Assembly (NCBI RefSeq): GCF_030272615.1
Contig: NC_081408.1
Span: 399,931,889-399,995,888 of the forward strand
Reading direction: 5' to 3'
DNA length: 64,000 bases
DNA from: Cryptomeria japonica
Taxonomy: Eukaryota > Streptophyta > Pinopsida > Cupressales > Cupressaceae
This document shows positions 1 through 11,330 of the stretch, in pieces. A model generated the notes under the pieces. The model ran no database searches. It worked only from the letters and a program-made list of their open reading frames with translations, and had not been told where the DNA came from. Position 1 is the first letter of the stretch; every line of letters starts with the position of its first letter. The position numbers and the translations under genes are program-made.

Positions 1-637
1 CAACATCATAGTCTTAGGGCAATCGACTAATCAATCTAAATGTCCTAAAAAGTTTAACCAATTCATCTTTATGTCCGTAGTACCGGGTCATCCAATCCGA
101 CTCAGTTACATGTCTCCTAACCACTGCAGGGTTTTGCCACTAACATCTCATCAAACACACAAAACAAGAACAACGAAAACAATCACTAAAACTATTTGAG
201 ATATGATTGAAATTTTCTTTGTATGTTGTCTTTTAAATTGTTTTTCTCTTATTATTCCATTTGAGTAACTCAAGGAAGTCTATCTTGACTAACTAGAGGA
301 GAAAGGACTGGGGGCATAATACTTTTCTTTATTTTTTGCTTGAATGAATGATTCTGATGTTCTGGAAACATCTCATAAACTGGGTGTCTATGATAAGTGC
401 CTTCACACTAAGGTGAAATTTTCACACATACCTCGACTCCATTTATTTGTATGCTACAAGGAGGTTGGAACTATTTCCTTATCTGCTTTGAGTAACTTTC
501 TTTATTATGCAATCTGAATTCATGCTTAATCTGTCCTAGGATATGAACTATAAAAGGGTCATTGAGGACCAAATAATCACTATTGTAGTAAAAATAAGAA
601 GGAACTCTTCTTTGTCTGGTATGTTTGCACATAAGCA

Positions 638-745
638 ACATTCAAGTCATCATGGCTCTTTATGCCTTGGTGCTTATGTTTTCTTGCTAAATCAAAAGGA
701 CATGACATTCAGGTCATCCTGGCGCTTTGTGCCTTGGTGCTTATG
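638..745 (+). repeat. 41-bp direct duplication, period 67
   Basis: Positions 638-678 and 705-745 are near-identical 41-bp copies ending in GCCTTGGTGCTTATG. They are separated by 26 bp of unrelated sequence. They lie in the 3' untranslated part of the Gypsy element. Confidence 0.7.
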
Positions 746-1359
746 TCTATCTCCACATTTTAAAATGCTCAGTAATGATAAATAAGCATGAAAAATCTAG
801 TGAATAAATTCTTAGGTTGCATTCATACTAAGCTTTGTGCATTTCAAGAAATTTTAACTTGATAACATTACTTTTTCTTTCTTTTGAATGAAGCTTGAAT
901 CTGAAACGATCATCATTTCTCTACCAAAGTGGTCAACTACATATCATTATCTTTGACACGATTGAGTACCTATGTATTGACATCACAATTCCTACATGAG
1001 CATATCATATAGATCCATGAATTCATTGCATATTCATTTGCATCCATATTATCACATTGAAAAAGAAAAAAATAAACATGGCAATCACATTTTCATCAGG
1101 ATCATCATATTTTCGGGACATCACTTTTCTAGTCAGATTCTCATAAAATTGCACTCATCACATTCATCTTCAGGTCAATCTTTGTATCACTTTGCGCTCA
1201 AATATTTTCCAATCAACTCGGAAGTCTTTTAATTTATCTCAAATCAATTCTTAAATCATTCTTTGTGCTCAAATTATCATCGCTAATTCTTTTTATCACT
1301 CAAATTGCCTCAAATCACAATGGAATCTCGCCATTTTTTTATTTCACTCCCGAGGGGGC

Positions 1360-2095
1360 ATACTTATTAGATGATCATTATCAGTGATTACATCATCAAA
1401 AGTCAAGAATTTTTTTTTCAAATCTTCATCAAAATCCGAGTAGAAAATCTTTTCAATCAAAGATTAATCGAACATCAATTAAATCTCATCAAACAAAACC
1501 TCATTGCTACGAGCATCTCAACTTCATTGCGTCATATCAAGTTGAGGTTCTTCAAATCAAATCAATCTCTAGGGGAATATTAGTTTCATCGCACCAAATC
1601 AAGCTGATATTGTCTTCGTCTGAATCAGTCTCTTAATGGTAATCAATTTCATCGGACCTCATCAAGCTGATTATTCATTTAAACCTAATCAAGGGTTTAA
1701 AGAGTCTTTTTGATAGTGATCACACACTCAATCCAAATAGGCGTTCAGTTTCATCACATCAAATCAAGCTGGACATTCTGTTTCGCTAATCGGTTCTTGT
1801 TCAATCAAGTTCAGAATCAGTATTATCTCTTCGGTCAAACGATTCTAATTCAATCAAGCTCTAGATCGGTACCCGCTTCTTGATCCATCAAGTTCAAAGA
1901 TTGGTATCTTTGCTCTTCATCGGTCCTAGTTCAATCAAGTTTGGGATCAGTATCACTTTGATCAATTTGTTTAGTTTCATTGCTTCAAATCAAGCTAAAT
2001 ATCTTGCTCCTCATCCATTTGTGATCCATCAAGTTCAGAACTAGTATCTCTTCGACATCAACTATTCTTTGAATCAATGTCTTGTTTGCACATCA
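1360..2095 (+). repeat. degenerate tandem array before the polypurine tract
   Basis: A motif of the type TCAATCAAGTTCAGAATC (alternating with forms such as AAATCAAGCTGA) recurs about a dozen times at irregular spacing of roughly 50-70 bp, usually followed by GGTATC or AGTATC. The copies are strongly diverged. The array stops just before the polypurine tract at 2100. Confidence 0.6.
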
Positions 2096-2099
2096 ATTC

Positions 2100-2112
2100 A
2101 AAGAGGGGAAAA
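2100..2112 (+). other. polypurine tract of Gypsy element
   Basis: A 13-nt purine run (AAAGAGGGGAAAA) abuts the LTR start at 2113. This is the expected site and composition for plus-strand priming, and it shows that the LTR on its right is a 3' LTR. Confidence 0.7.
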
Positions 2113-3018
2113 TGTAATACCTTAAAAATGGTCATCTAAACCATGGGCCCCTAATCTTGATTACATCACCTAGGTCCTAACCAAAGGCAATTAAATCAAC
2201 TTTGAGCACCTAATTAATTAATTCCTAAATCATCAATGTCACATGGAAAATTAATCTTTTCAATTAAATAAATCATCAAAATCTCTTTAAACAATTATCC
2301 TATTTATTTAGTTAAATATCCTATCATATTTAATTAATAAATTAATTTACCATTTAAATCACAAAAAAAGGAATTATTTTGAAAAAGGAATTAATTTGAA
2401 AAAGAAATTTCAAAAAAAGGAGCAAAATTGAACAAAAGGGAATAAATCAAAGAAAGCTTGCTTTAAGAAAGGAAAATGGAATAAATCAGTTTTTTTGATT
2501 TTATCTCAATTTTAGCTCAATCTTATCTCCTTCGAATCTGAAGAAAGCAGCCAATCACATCAAATCACCTGGATTGTGCTACTTTTGGGAGAATCTTGAC
2601 CGCTCATCAACAATAAATCTCGACTGTCGCTTTCTCTCTGGATTTTCTATAAATTCAGGCTCTCATCTCTCAATAAAAAAAGGGCTGGAGATTTTATTGT
2701 TATCATGCTAGTTTTTCTCTAGAGTCATTGAGAATATTGCATCTTATCTTATTTTATATTAGCTTAATCATATCAGCATCTAGATTTCATATAGCTTAAT
2801 CTTTCATTCATATAGATTAAATCCTTTGTCTTGGTGTAGTCTAGTCACTAGTATTGCTTAGATAAATCTGAGAGAAAATCTATTCTCACATCTTTTAGGA
2901 GGCAATAGGTCTATTTGTTATGGTTTTACACTTAATGATTTTCATCAACTAACCATGCATGCAATGAATTTATTGAGTGTTTGTGTTTCAGATACAGATT
3001 CTAAATTTCACACACACA
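2113..3018 (+). mobile_element. 3' LTR of a Ty3/Gypsy element (906 bp)
   Basis: It starts TGTAATACC and ends in a CA-repeat (CACACACA), the TG...CA layout of LTRs. The first 140 bp match the LTR at 53642 almost base for base, and the inner parts also align (TATA-like TATAAA at 2648-2653, then CTGGAGATTT, then GAGTCATTGA). It is about 230 bp shorter than the other copy, so the two belong to one family but not to one insertion. The target duplication cannot be checked because the left end is outside the window. Confidence 0.75.
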
Positions 3019-3072
3019 AGATGAAGGCATCATTGATTCTCTTGAAATGAATTTTTTTGGTTGGATAGGAAA

Positions 3073-3837
3073 CTAAGTGTAATACTCCCATACCCTCTTT
3101 TGTGTAGGTGCCTCCCTTAATCCACAACTAGTATTCAATACTGGGTACATTCCACTTCTTTCCACCATCCAAATTACATAAGAAGTCATGAAGAACTTCT
3201 TTGTTTCTAGTACGTTGAACATTTATCCATGAATGTTGTCTGAAATGATTTTCGCCCAATCAAAATATTTCTTCCCTATCAGGATAGTATGAATGTAGTG
3301 AAACATCCACAAGTGATAATGTGTGTAGTTTGGTTTGCCAAAATCCCAAGTGAGCATGATGATCAAATCTATTGGTGTGTCTTTGAAATCTACTCTCAAA
3401 ATGTTATCAATATCCTTAAGACCTAATACCCTTGGGTCATCAAGCCATGCTTCAATTATGTGGCATTAGTTATCTGTGATAGTATTATTGAATATCTTAA
3501 CTGCCTCTTCCTTGATGTTCTGAAGGACCTTCTTGTATTGGGGAATACCAAAGGTCATGGAAAGCATTGTAGGTGAGAGATCAACTGCTACACATCCTTT
3601 TGTATCTCTGCATTTTCTGGTGTCCTTATCATAGTGATGGGATATGGCAAGAATTAGCTTTGGAGATTGCATTGCTTGGGGAAAGATAGTGGCTTCCACA
3701 AGCCCATACCTCTTAATCCTTCTGTATGGTGCTTGGAGGTTCGGTTGAGCTACTTCTTGTTTAACTACATCAAGTTCAATATGCCATATCTTTGTATCCA
3801 TAACCCACTGCACCTCATTCTCAAACTTGGACACCAA
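3073..3837 (-). pseudogene. broken ORF of unknown family
   Basis: Reading the minus strand from 3837, one frame gives about 255 codons with two in-frame stops (near 3465 and 3237) before a final TAG at 3073-3075. The conceptual protein is rich in aromatic residues, with recognisable blocks such as KIWHIELDVV, IIEAWLDDPRVLG and LTWDFGKPNYTHYHLW. It has none of the usual reverse transcriptase, integrase or transposase motifs. It may be a fragment of an accessory ORF carried by large plant retroelements, or of a captured host gene. No start ATG is obvious; the frame is open a little further upstream, as expected for an exon or a truncated copy. I do not recognise the family. Confidence 0.45.
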
Positions 3838-3861
3838 GGTTTGTGTAATGTTCCTCCTTGA

Positions 3862-5831
3862 CTTTTATTTTATTTTATGTATGATAGACTTATCTAGCCT
3901 CTTTATGATATTTTGGATTATGATTATATGTGTGTTTCAACACTCATTATGATGCTAGACATTATTGAAAATATGCTATTTTGATAGTTTATATGGATAG
4001 TGACACTATCATTATTGATCATGTGATTTGATGGATATATGTGTTTGATGGCTCACATATATATTGATGGATTCTATATGCATTACTATGTTGATGGAAT
4101 ATTGATGGTTTATAATGATCATGGATTTGATGTTATTATGATTTCATTAACCCTAGTTCATGATTGCATATGATGAGCTGATTATGCGATGTGTCTGATT
4201 ATTGTATGATTATCTTTGTGAGAGGGACGATGTCACATCACTCATTGCGAGTAGGATGTGCTATTGCGATTCTCGATCACTTGACTATTTTGATATATAT
4301 ATGTATATGTTGTATCATTGATTTTTGGTTGCAATATTTGTAGGTACTAGAAACCGACTCCACTTGGCTCCACAGGTCTGAGCATCTCTTTAAATCCCTA
4401 TAGCATGTGGTTCGAAGATGTCATGAGTTCCCTTCACATACTCTAGGTCTAAGTTGTTCACTTTGAGTCGTCAGTGTCTTGGCATAATTTGCTATGTCAG
4501 TAAGTGAGTTGTGGCTTTGTGAGTATGCTAGTTATTGCTGATTTATTTAATTAATTAGTGTGAGATTATATGGTTATTAATGTTTAATTTAATTTATTGG
4601 ATTATTGGTCTTTTGAGTATTTAATTATTTAATGTATTTATTTTAATGACTGTTTATTTATTGTTGGTTATATTTTATTTAATATTTATTGTTTAATTAA
4701 TATTGGTGGCTTAATTATTTATTGTTTATTAATTCCCTTTAGCTTTAATGTTGATTTATATTTATCAAGGTTATTTAATTATTTTATTAGATGTTTTGGT
4801 TATTTATTTATCCTTTGGGCTTATTTAATTAATCTTAGCCTGTAGTTATTTATATAGTTTAATTATTAAATATCTCGGGGTAATAAAAGTAACTTATGTT
4901 ATATCTCTTTTTACACCCCACTTGTATTTATAAAAGTGATTTTACATTATCACTACCTACCCTCTATTCTCATTGGGTGAATTTGAAATGAGAAATAAAA
5001 ACATAACCTAAAGTGGGCTGGTAGAATATATTGTATTTTAGAATATTTTGATTAGCTGATTGGGAGGCTTGGTTCTATTTTTATGTGGTTGCCTAAGCTT
5101 GTTGTTGTATTACCATTCTAGAGTATTTTTTGAGAATTTTGGATTTTGGGAGCTTGGATTTTGGTTGAATCTTGTTGGATTTCTTGTGGGCGCTTCATCA
5201 GATTCTTTTCCATTGCTTCTATTTGCAGGTCGGTGGAATCCCTTTTTTTGTTCTGGCTTTAATTTTCTTGTATTCTCTGTGTCTGTAGACTGTGTGCGGA
5301 ATAATTTTGGGGAAAATAGTATTTTTATAGTTTAAACTATAGGTATGGAGAAATATTTATTTGCATAAATTTTATTATAAGGTTAAACATTAGGAATGGG
5401 AAAAATACTTTATTTTCATTGGTTGGTTGGGAGTTCTGCTGTGAGCACATGACTGTGCATTTTGGTTTGTTTATTTGGGATGGAATGTTGTCCTTCTTCC
5501 AGTGAATGATGTTGGGTTTTGGTTTCTTTTCTATCTGATTGTTTGGAAGAGATTGGAGATTATGATTTGGTTTTGTGAGTTCCTTGACTGGCATTGTCGT
5601 GAGGGAGGGTCCCAATGATTTATTTCTTATCTCTCTACCATTATTTGTTTCCATTTGGCATTTGATTTTTCTAAGCTTTGTGTTGAGTGGAGATTGTGTT
5701 TTAGTTTTGGATGGTAATGATTCTATAAGTGTTTTCTATGTTAATGGATTGAAGCTTTTATGATTTTGAGCTACAATCTATCCTTCATGTGTTTATGGTT
5801 TAGAAATCCATTTGTAGCTCTTAGTTTGTGA
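3862..5831. other. AT-rich region, no gene seen
   Basis: No reading frame here carries a recognisable domain. The left half (3862-4500) looks like LTR or untranslated retroelement sequence, with TATATATATGTATATG near 4290. The right half (4900-5830) is T/G-rich with only short open frames. It may be the remains of another LTR element, but I could not find its ends. Confidence 0.4.
4530..4870. repeat. TTTAATTA-rich low-complexity tract
   Basis: About 340 bp made almost entirely of TTTAATTA, TTTATT and ATTTATTG words, much poorer in C than the flanks. No fixed period is clear, so this is low-complexity rather than a true tandem repeat. Confidence 0.6.
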
Positions 5832-5895
5832 TGCATGAGCACCAGAAGAGTTCATCCAGTTGATGTAGGAGCACCAGAGTAGTTCAACCAGTTGG
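5832..5895 (+). repeat. 32-bp tandem duplication at the LTR start
   Basis: The first ~32 bp of the LTR at 5864 (GAGCACCAGAG, then AGTTCAACCAGTTG) are preceded at once by a diverged copy at 5832-5863. The second LTR at 7015 has only one copy. This is either a local duplication after insertion or the true LTR start lies at 5832. Confidence 0.6.
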
Positions 5896-6789
5896 AGCCA
5901 TTAGCGGTGGAATTGCTTGGAGATTGTTGCATTTCTTCATTTTTTAGATTTTAGCATTGTGGATTTAGATTTATCACCTTTAGTTTGTTGTCTTTATCAT
6001 GTTCAAGATTCATGGCATTTGGGTTTGAATCCAGTGAGATATCGATTCCAGTATTGTTCCAGTATTGATGTGTTCTTACTAGTTGGTCTTGCAGTGTGTA
6101 GCCATGAAGAATCGAGTTGTGGGTGGTTTCTGTAACTTGCGGATCGTTAAGAGATGTTGCTTTGGGCCTTGACCGATGTTTCCCGAGGTCTGCGTGAAGT
6201 TCTATGAATTTTGAAGATGTTCTTGGTGATTTGGGTCGACATGCTATTGTTTACACATTTCATCATGAACCAGTTAGTCTTTGGCCAACTTGATCGAGTT
6301 GTTATTGCTTGCAGATGGTATAAAGGGAAGTTTTGAGAATCATTTTAGGAGACAAAGGTTAGAGGAAGAAGAGATCGAGTGAAGATCTAGTTTTCCATGA
6401 GATTCTGGTCCAGGGGGGACTGAAGTCCAGAAGGAATGAGGTCTAGATCAGTGCAGAATAGTGCAGACTGTTACCAGAGGCCGAATCGATGAGCAAAAGA
6501 TCTGCGGATCGTAGTTTTGTGTCATAAGAATTGTTTTGTAATCTTGGGTTGCGGTCTAGCATGTGTAGCAACTGAAGGCATATGCATTTATTTAAATGGT
6601 TGTAATGATTGATTTATTTAGTTACTGGTTATATCATGTGTTACTTCTACTGGTTAGGATTGCTCTTTCTGTTTTACCGGTTATATCTTGTGTTGTGTTA
6701 CCGGTTGCCAGTATCTTGTATGGTGTTTTGTGTTATAGGATGCAAGGAAAGGATTTCCTTCATTGGATCTCCCTACTTTGACTGCATCA
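5864..6789 (+). mobile_element. 5' LTR of TRIM-like element
   Basis: It starts TGTAGGAGCACC and ends GACTGCATCA, followed by AA and a primer-site-like motif. By eye it is roughly 90% identical to 7015-7939, with most differences being transitions. Confidence 0.65.
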
Positions 6790-7014
6790 AATGGTATCAG
6801 AGTTGGTTGTGAACTTGTTGATCAAGGAAGACCTGGTTATGAATTGATTGGAGGGAGTGTTGGTTGTGAACCGGTTGGTTGAAAAAGGAAGTTGAGGCTG
6901 CTTGTAGACTTGTTTAGATAGCTGAACCCCTGAGGCAGTTGCAAGTACCTGCTGATAGATCACCAAACCATATCAAGTAATGGGACTCACTTTTCAATTA
7001 ACCCCAAAGTCTAA
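6790..7014 (+). other. 225-bp internal region with tRNA-Met-type primer site
   Basis: The primer-site-like TGGTATCAGAG lies at 6792-6802. The remainder has no open frame of note and ends in CCCCAAAGTCTAA before the second LTR, a poor polypurine tract. Confidence 0.55.
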
Positions 7015-7939
7015 TGCAGGAGCACCAGAGTAATTCAACTGGTTGGAGCCGTTAGCGGTGGAATTTCTTCGAGATCGTTGCATTTATTCATGTTTGAGAG
7101 TTTAGCATTGTGGATTTGGATTTATCACCTTGAGTTTGTTGTCTTTATCATGTTCAAGATTCATGGCATTTGGGTTTGAATTTGGTGAGATATTGATTTT
7201 GGTATTGTTTCAGTATTGATGTGTTCTTACCGATTGGTCTTGCAGTGTGTAGTGAAGATGAATCGAGTTGTGGGTGGTTTCCGTAACTTGCAGATCATTG
7301 AACGATGTTGTTTTGGGCCTTGACCAATGTTTCTAGAGGTTTGTAGGAAGTTCTATGCATTTTTAAGATGTTCTTGGTGATTTGGGCCGACATGCTATTG
7401 TTTACACATTTCATCACGAACCAGTTAGTCTTTGGCCAACTTGATCGAGTTGTTATTGCTTGCAGATGGTATAAAGGGAAGTTTTGAGAATCATTTTAGG
7501 AGACAGAGTTCAAAGGAAGAAGATATCGAGCAAAGATGTAATTTTTGGAGAGATTATGGTCTGTGGGGACTGAAGTCCAGAAGGACAGAGGTTCGGATCA
7601 GTGTAGAATAGTGTAGACTATTACCAGAGGCCAAATCGATGAGCAAAAGATCTATGAATCGTAGTTTTGTATTGTAAGAATTGTTTTGTAATCCTAAGCT
7701 GTAGCTCAGCATTTGTAATAGCTGAAGGCATATGTAATTATTTAAGTGGTTTTAATGATTGATTTATTTGGTTATTGGTTATATCATGTGTTACTTCTAC
7801 TGGTTAGGATTGCTCTTTTTGTTTTATTGGTTATATCTTGTGTTGTATTATCGGTTGTCGGTATCTTGCATGGTGTTTTGTGTTATAGGCTGTAAGGCGA
7901 GGATTCCTTCATTCGATCTCCCTACCTTGACTACATCAG
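7015..7939 (+). mobile_element. 3' LTR of TRIM-like element
   Basis: It starts TGCAGGAGCACC and ends GACTACATCA. Its length differs from that of the 5' copy by one base. Confidence 0.65.
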
Positions 7940-8045
7940 TTTGCCTTGTCAGGGCGAAATTTATCATTTTGTTTTGGGACTTAATCATTTTTACCTGATT
8001 TTTAATTTGGATTCGAAATTAACCATTTTTTCATCTTTTCTCCTC

Positions 8046-8285
8046 TCTATATTATATGCGCTAATTAATTTAACATATGCAATACAGATTTATTCATATG
8101 CACTAGCTATTTAATAATATGTGCTAGATTGTTGGTTAAATACATCAATCTGTTGTATATATGCACTAAAACAGTGATCAGATGTTCTACAAGACTGATC
8201 AAAAGCACTTCAAAACTAATCAAAAGCACCCCAGTAATGGTCAAATGCACTATTCTGATAATCAAATGCGCTAATCTAGGGTTAA
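8046..8285 (+). repeat. degenerate ~21-bp repeats with ATATGCACTA motif
   Basis: Words of the form ATATGCACTA / AAATGCGCTA / AAAAGCACTT recur nine times. From 8180 to 8285 four copies have a near-constant spacing of about 21 bp, each preceded by an AATCAAA-type word. No gene is visible around them. Confidence 0.55.
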
Positions 8286-9189
8286 AGAGTATTTTGTCAA
8301 TTTGGGGATTAGATCTAGATTTTTCTGGGTTTGACTTTAGTACCAGAGGTATTTGATGTTTGATGATGTTTTCTCCAGATTGATGGTTCTTTGATGGATT
8401 TTTGCTTCTATATGGTGTTGTGAATTGCTTTTTATGGTTTTGTACCCTCTATCATGTTGAGAAGCTATGATAGATAGGGATGGATTATTTCTCTTGATCA
8501 ACAAGTTGATGTGCCTTGTTGTTGGTATTTATTTCATTTGTTGAGCAGATTTGATTGCCTTAATATGGCTTTGATGTGATATTTTGATATGAGGCCTCTT
8601 GATGTTATTTGGCAATATGATTATTGGATGTTCATGTATGCATATGGCTACATGTTGTTGGTTATGGTTTTCAGATTTATATGATGTTGTGAGCCTCTTG
8701 CTATATTATTTTTGGGAATATGTTAGGGGGAGTGGGCTTCCTTGTGATGACTAGGATCATGAGAGATAGGCTTGCATGAGGTTCCTTGTAGGGATGCATA
8801 AAGTCTAGATCACCATGGCACATTGGAACTTTACCATGATTGCAAACAAGTGATAACATTAATAATGAATTAATGGGATGGATAGTTAGATTCACTAAAC
8901 AAGATAATTAATAGTTGAGCCTCATGACTTGATCCTTATAGGGAGAATGTTTTAGGATAAGCATGAGAAGGTCATTGTGATGGCAAGTCAATCTCCCTTG
9001 ATCTCTTATAAGTTGAGATGGCTCCACATGTCCATCAGGATTATGCCTTGTGTTATAGTATCTGTTAGAGAATGGAATGTGATGACACTCCACTCCTACA
9101 TGTGTCCCCTTGTTGATTTGCATTTATGACTTGTTCATTTGTAAGCCTCTAGGAGTTTAATCTTGTGGTTGTTTGTGATTGGTTCATGT
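8286..9189. other. non-coding flank of Copia 1, perhaps part of a Gypsy LTR
   Basis: No coding motif is seen. Because 16148-17359 on the other side of Copia 1 looks like the end of a Gypsy LTR, this left flank is probably the front part of the same LTR. I could not locate a TG start, so the assignment is inference. Confidence 0.35.
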
Positions 9190-10412
9190 TGTTAACAATA
9201 TGTTGGATTTGGTTAAGTTTTGTCATTGATGTCAACACTGTATCATGGTTGGAGTCTATCCTAGTTAGATCTATCCCAATTAGATATATCTCGGTTAGTA
9301 TTGGTGATTATTTTGGTTTTGGCTGTGATTCTGATCCGGTATGATCAGACCTCTGGAATCAGTTTTGGGTGCTTATTCTAATTGTTATATGCTTTCTTTA
9401 TTCTAGTGGTTTCATGGTTTGGATATCACTTTCTGTATTTCTAGTTACCGACTTGATTTTGGCTTTACCAGTTTCTGGATTTCCCGATTAGCTGCACCAG
9501 TATGCTATTTTGGTGACTTGATCAGTGGATTTTGGGTCCGGCTTATGGAATTGATTTTTTCATGTTGTTGGTGCTTCTTGATCATATCTCGATCATTTGG
9601 TGACTTTTCTTTGGATGGTGTTCTATTACGGTGGTCCTATTTTGATCCGATTAAACTTTCACTGAGGGTTACTACCCACAAGTGAAGCATCTTAGATTTT
9701 GGTCTTAGCGGAATCCCTAGTAGATATAATTGTTTGATTACACTATTTAGGTCCATGCTATGTAATATAAATCATAATATTGGTCCAGTGGTATTATGTG
9801 ATGTAATTTTGTAATTATGGGTTTATGGGTTTAGGGTTTAGCCGACCTTGTCAATAAGGTTGATCATTTGTATTTATAGGTGACTTGCTCATGTAATTTA
9901 GATATCGATGGATGGTTAAGTCTGCACTATCAGAGAAGGATTAAGTGTGAATAAATTCATATCATTCAGGTGAAGGTTGGAAAGTTTTTGTATTGCATAG
10001 ACGACATTAGTGCTTAACCGGAGCTGTATTAGGCATTAGTAGATGCTACTTCCACAATTCATTGTTTTTTGGATTGTAGTCCGATGATTTTGTAAGTCAA
10101 TGAGACTTCCCTTTGTGATCAGAAGTGCATTCTAGGTTGTTGGCCTTTCTGCATGTGTAGACCCCATTGCAATTATTCACAACATTACTGCAGAGTATTC
10201 ATTTGATTTTGGGTAGGGTTTACCACCATGGTTTTTCCCTTTCCGGGTTTTCCATGTCAAATATTGGTGTTATGTGTGTTGTGCTTTCATGTTATATCCT
10301 TTATTATGTTGTGCTTTGGTTTAAGGTTTATAATTGAATTTATTGTTGTTTTTATTAGTAAACTGATTCACCCCCCCTCTTAGTTTACTTCTAGTATAAG
10401 TGCATTCCAATA
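9190..10412 (+). mobile_element. 5' LTR of Copia 1 (1223 bp)
   Basis: It starts TGTTAACAATATG; the end is CCAATA where the 3' LTR has CCAACA. It has a TATA-like stretch at about 9881 preceded by a small hairpin (arms 9845-9849 and 9856-9860), and a C-rich hairpin at 10357-10389. The U3 part holds a 15-bp tandem repeat at 9252-9296. Confidence 0.85.
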
Positions 10413-10414
10413 AT

Positions 10415-10426
10415 TGGTATCAGAGC
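10415..10426 (+). other. primer binding site, initiator tRNA-Met type (Copia 1)
   Basis: TGGTATCAGAGC two bases after the LTR is the standard plant Copia primer site complementary to the 3' end of initiator tRNA-Met. Confidence 0.85.
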
Positions 10427-10467
10427 AAGGTCTTCTCTGTAGAAGCTTAACGGCTTGAGGAGATCTA

Positions 10468-11330
10468 ATGGAGAATGCATCTAGTTCTACATTCAATCCT
10501 TACTGGAAGAAGAGTCCTAGATTTGATGGTACAAATTAAAATATATGGAAGGAGTGAATGAAGATTCATCTCAGATGTCTTGGATCTAAAGTTTGGGAGA
10601 TAGTGGAGAAAGGGTATATACCTCATGATCCTAATTTTGGAACATCGACACCTGTTGATGAATAGAAGAGAGCTAAAAATGATGTAAGAGAAAAAGAATC
10701 ATTGTTGAGCGCCCTATCTGATGAAAAACTATTGAATATCATAGAGTTGGAGATTGCTAAGCTAATCTGGACAAATCTTGAAACTCTATATGAAGGTGAC
10801 CAGGCTCTGAAGATTGCTAAACTTAAAGTTTTCTTAGTAAGATATAAAACTTTAAAGATGGAAGAAGATGAGAAGATAAGTTCTTTTATGGATAGAGTCA
10901 ATGAGATTGTCATGGGTATCAAATGTTGTGGCGGGTCTGTTAGTGAGGATGAGATAGTGCCAAAAGTTCTAAGAGTTATACATCCAACTTACAAGATGAA
11001 GGATACTGCTATCAATGAACTCCAAACAATGTTAAGTGCCCCTGTGACTAGAGATATGCTACTTGGGAAATTGACTACTTTTGAACTTTTGAACTTGAAG
11101 ATCGGAGTGCTACTAAAACTGAAACTGCATTTAGAGCTTCTGCATTCAATAAAAAGAAGATAGATTGGAAAGAGATATATGCTAAGGATATGGAGGAAAT
11201 TGAGAAAGAAGAAACAGAGCTTGAAGAGCTAGAAGACTTGATTGCTAGAAGAATTCCTAAAGGACCAATTGGAAGTAAGTATGAAGGAAAAGTCCCTTTT
11301 AAATGTTTTTCATGCAATAAGATTTATGAG
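10468..11330 (+). pseudogene. gag: Copia 1 gag (broken)
   Basis: The ATG at 10468 starts a Gag related to those of Copia 2 and 3: FDGTN, then MKIHLRCLG, a helical core with ETLYEGD and KIAKLK, and GKLTTFEL. Stops occur early (TAA near 10538, TGA near 10557), and the frame shifts near 11090. The zinc knuckle begins CFSCNKI near 11306 but its second half (His and last Cys) is missing. The sequence jumps straight to YKPNLEYQ, which lies ~25 residues further on in Copia 2. This looks like a short deletion. A Gag without its knuckle would not package RNA normally. Confidence 0.8.

Larger units (their letters stand above)
1..2112 (+). mobile_element. 3' internal non-coding part of a Ty3/Gypsy element
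   Basis: This stretch runs directly into a purine tract and an LTR that begins TGTAATACC, so it is read as the 3' untranslated internal region of a Gypsy element whose coding part lies left of the window. No reading frame with a recognisable domain is present. The sequence is AT-rich and carries a short direct duplication and a longer degenerate tandem array, described separately. Tandem repeats just before the 3' LTR are known in Tat/Ogre-type Gypsy elements; assigning this element to that group is inference. Confidence 0.6.
5864..7939 (+). mobile_element. miniature non-coding LTR element (TRIM-like)
   Basis: Two direct copies of a ~925-bp sequence, 5864-6789 and 7015-7939, flank only 225 bp. 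The inner segment begins two bases after the first copy with a primer-site-like TGGTATCAGAG, complementary to the 3' end of initiator tRNA-Met. That placement is diagnostic of an LTR retrotransposon. There is no room for gag or pol, so the element must depend on another element's proteins. A clear target duplication is missing (GTTGA left, GTTTG right), and the purine tract before the second LTR is weak. The LTRs are unusually long for a classical TRIM. Confidence 0.65.

Noticed and set aside
543-1583. Three short plus-strand open frames (543-785, 996-1232, 1371-1583) as genes
   Set aside because: They are 60-80 codons, low-complexity, without domains, and lie in the 3' non-coding part of a Gypsy element.
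3078-3098. TGTAATACTCCC as the start of the chromovirus LTR that ends GGGGGGCATTACA at 17359
   Set aside because: The termini would be complementary in style, but the net LTR length would be about 5 kb and it would include an unrelated minus-strand ORF. No second copy is available to test it.
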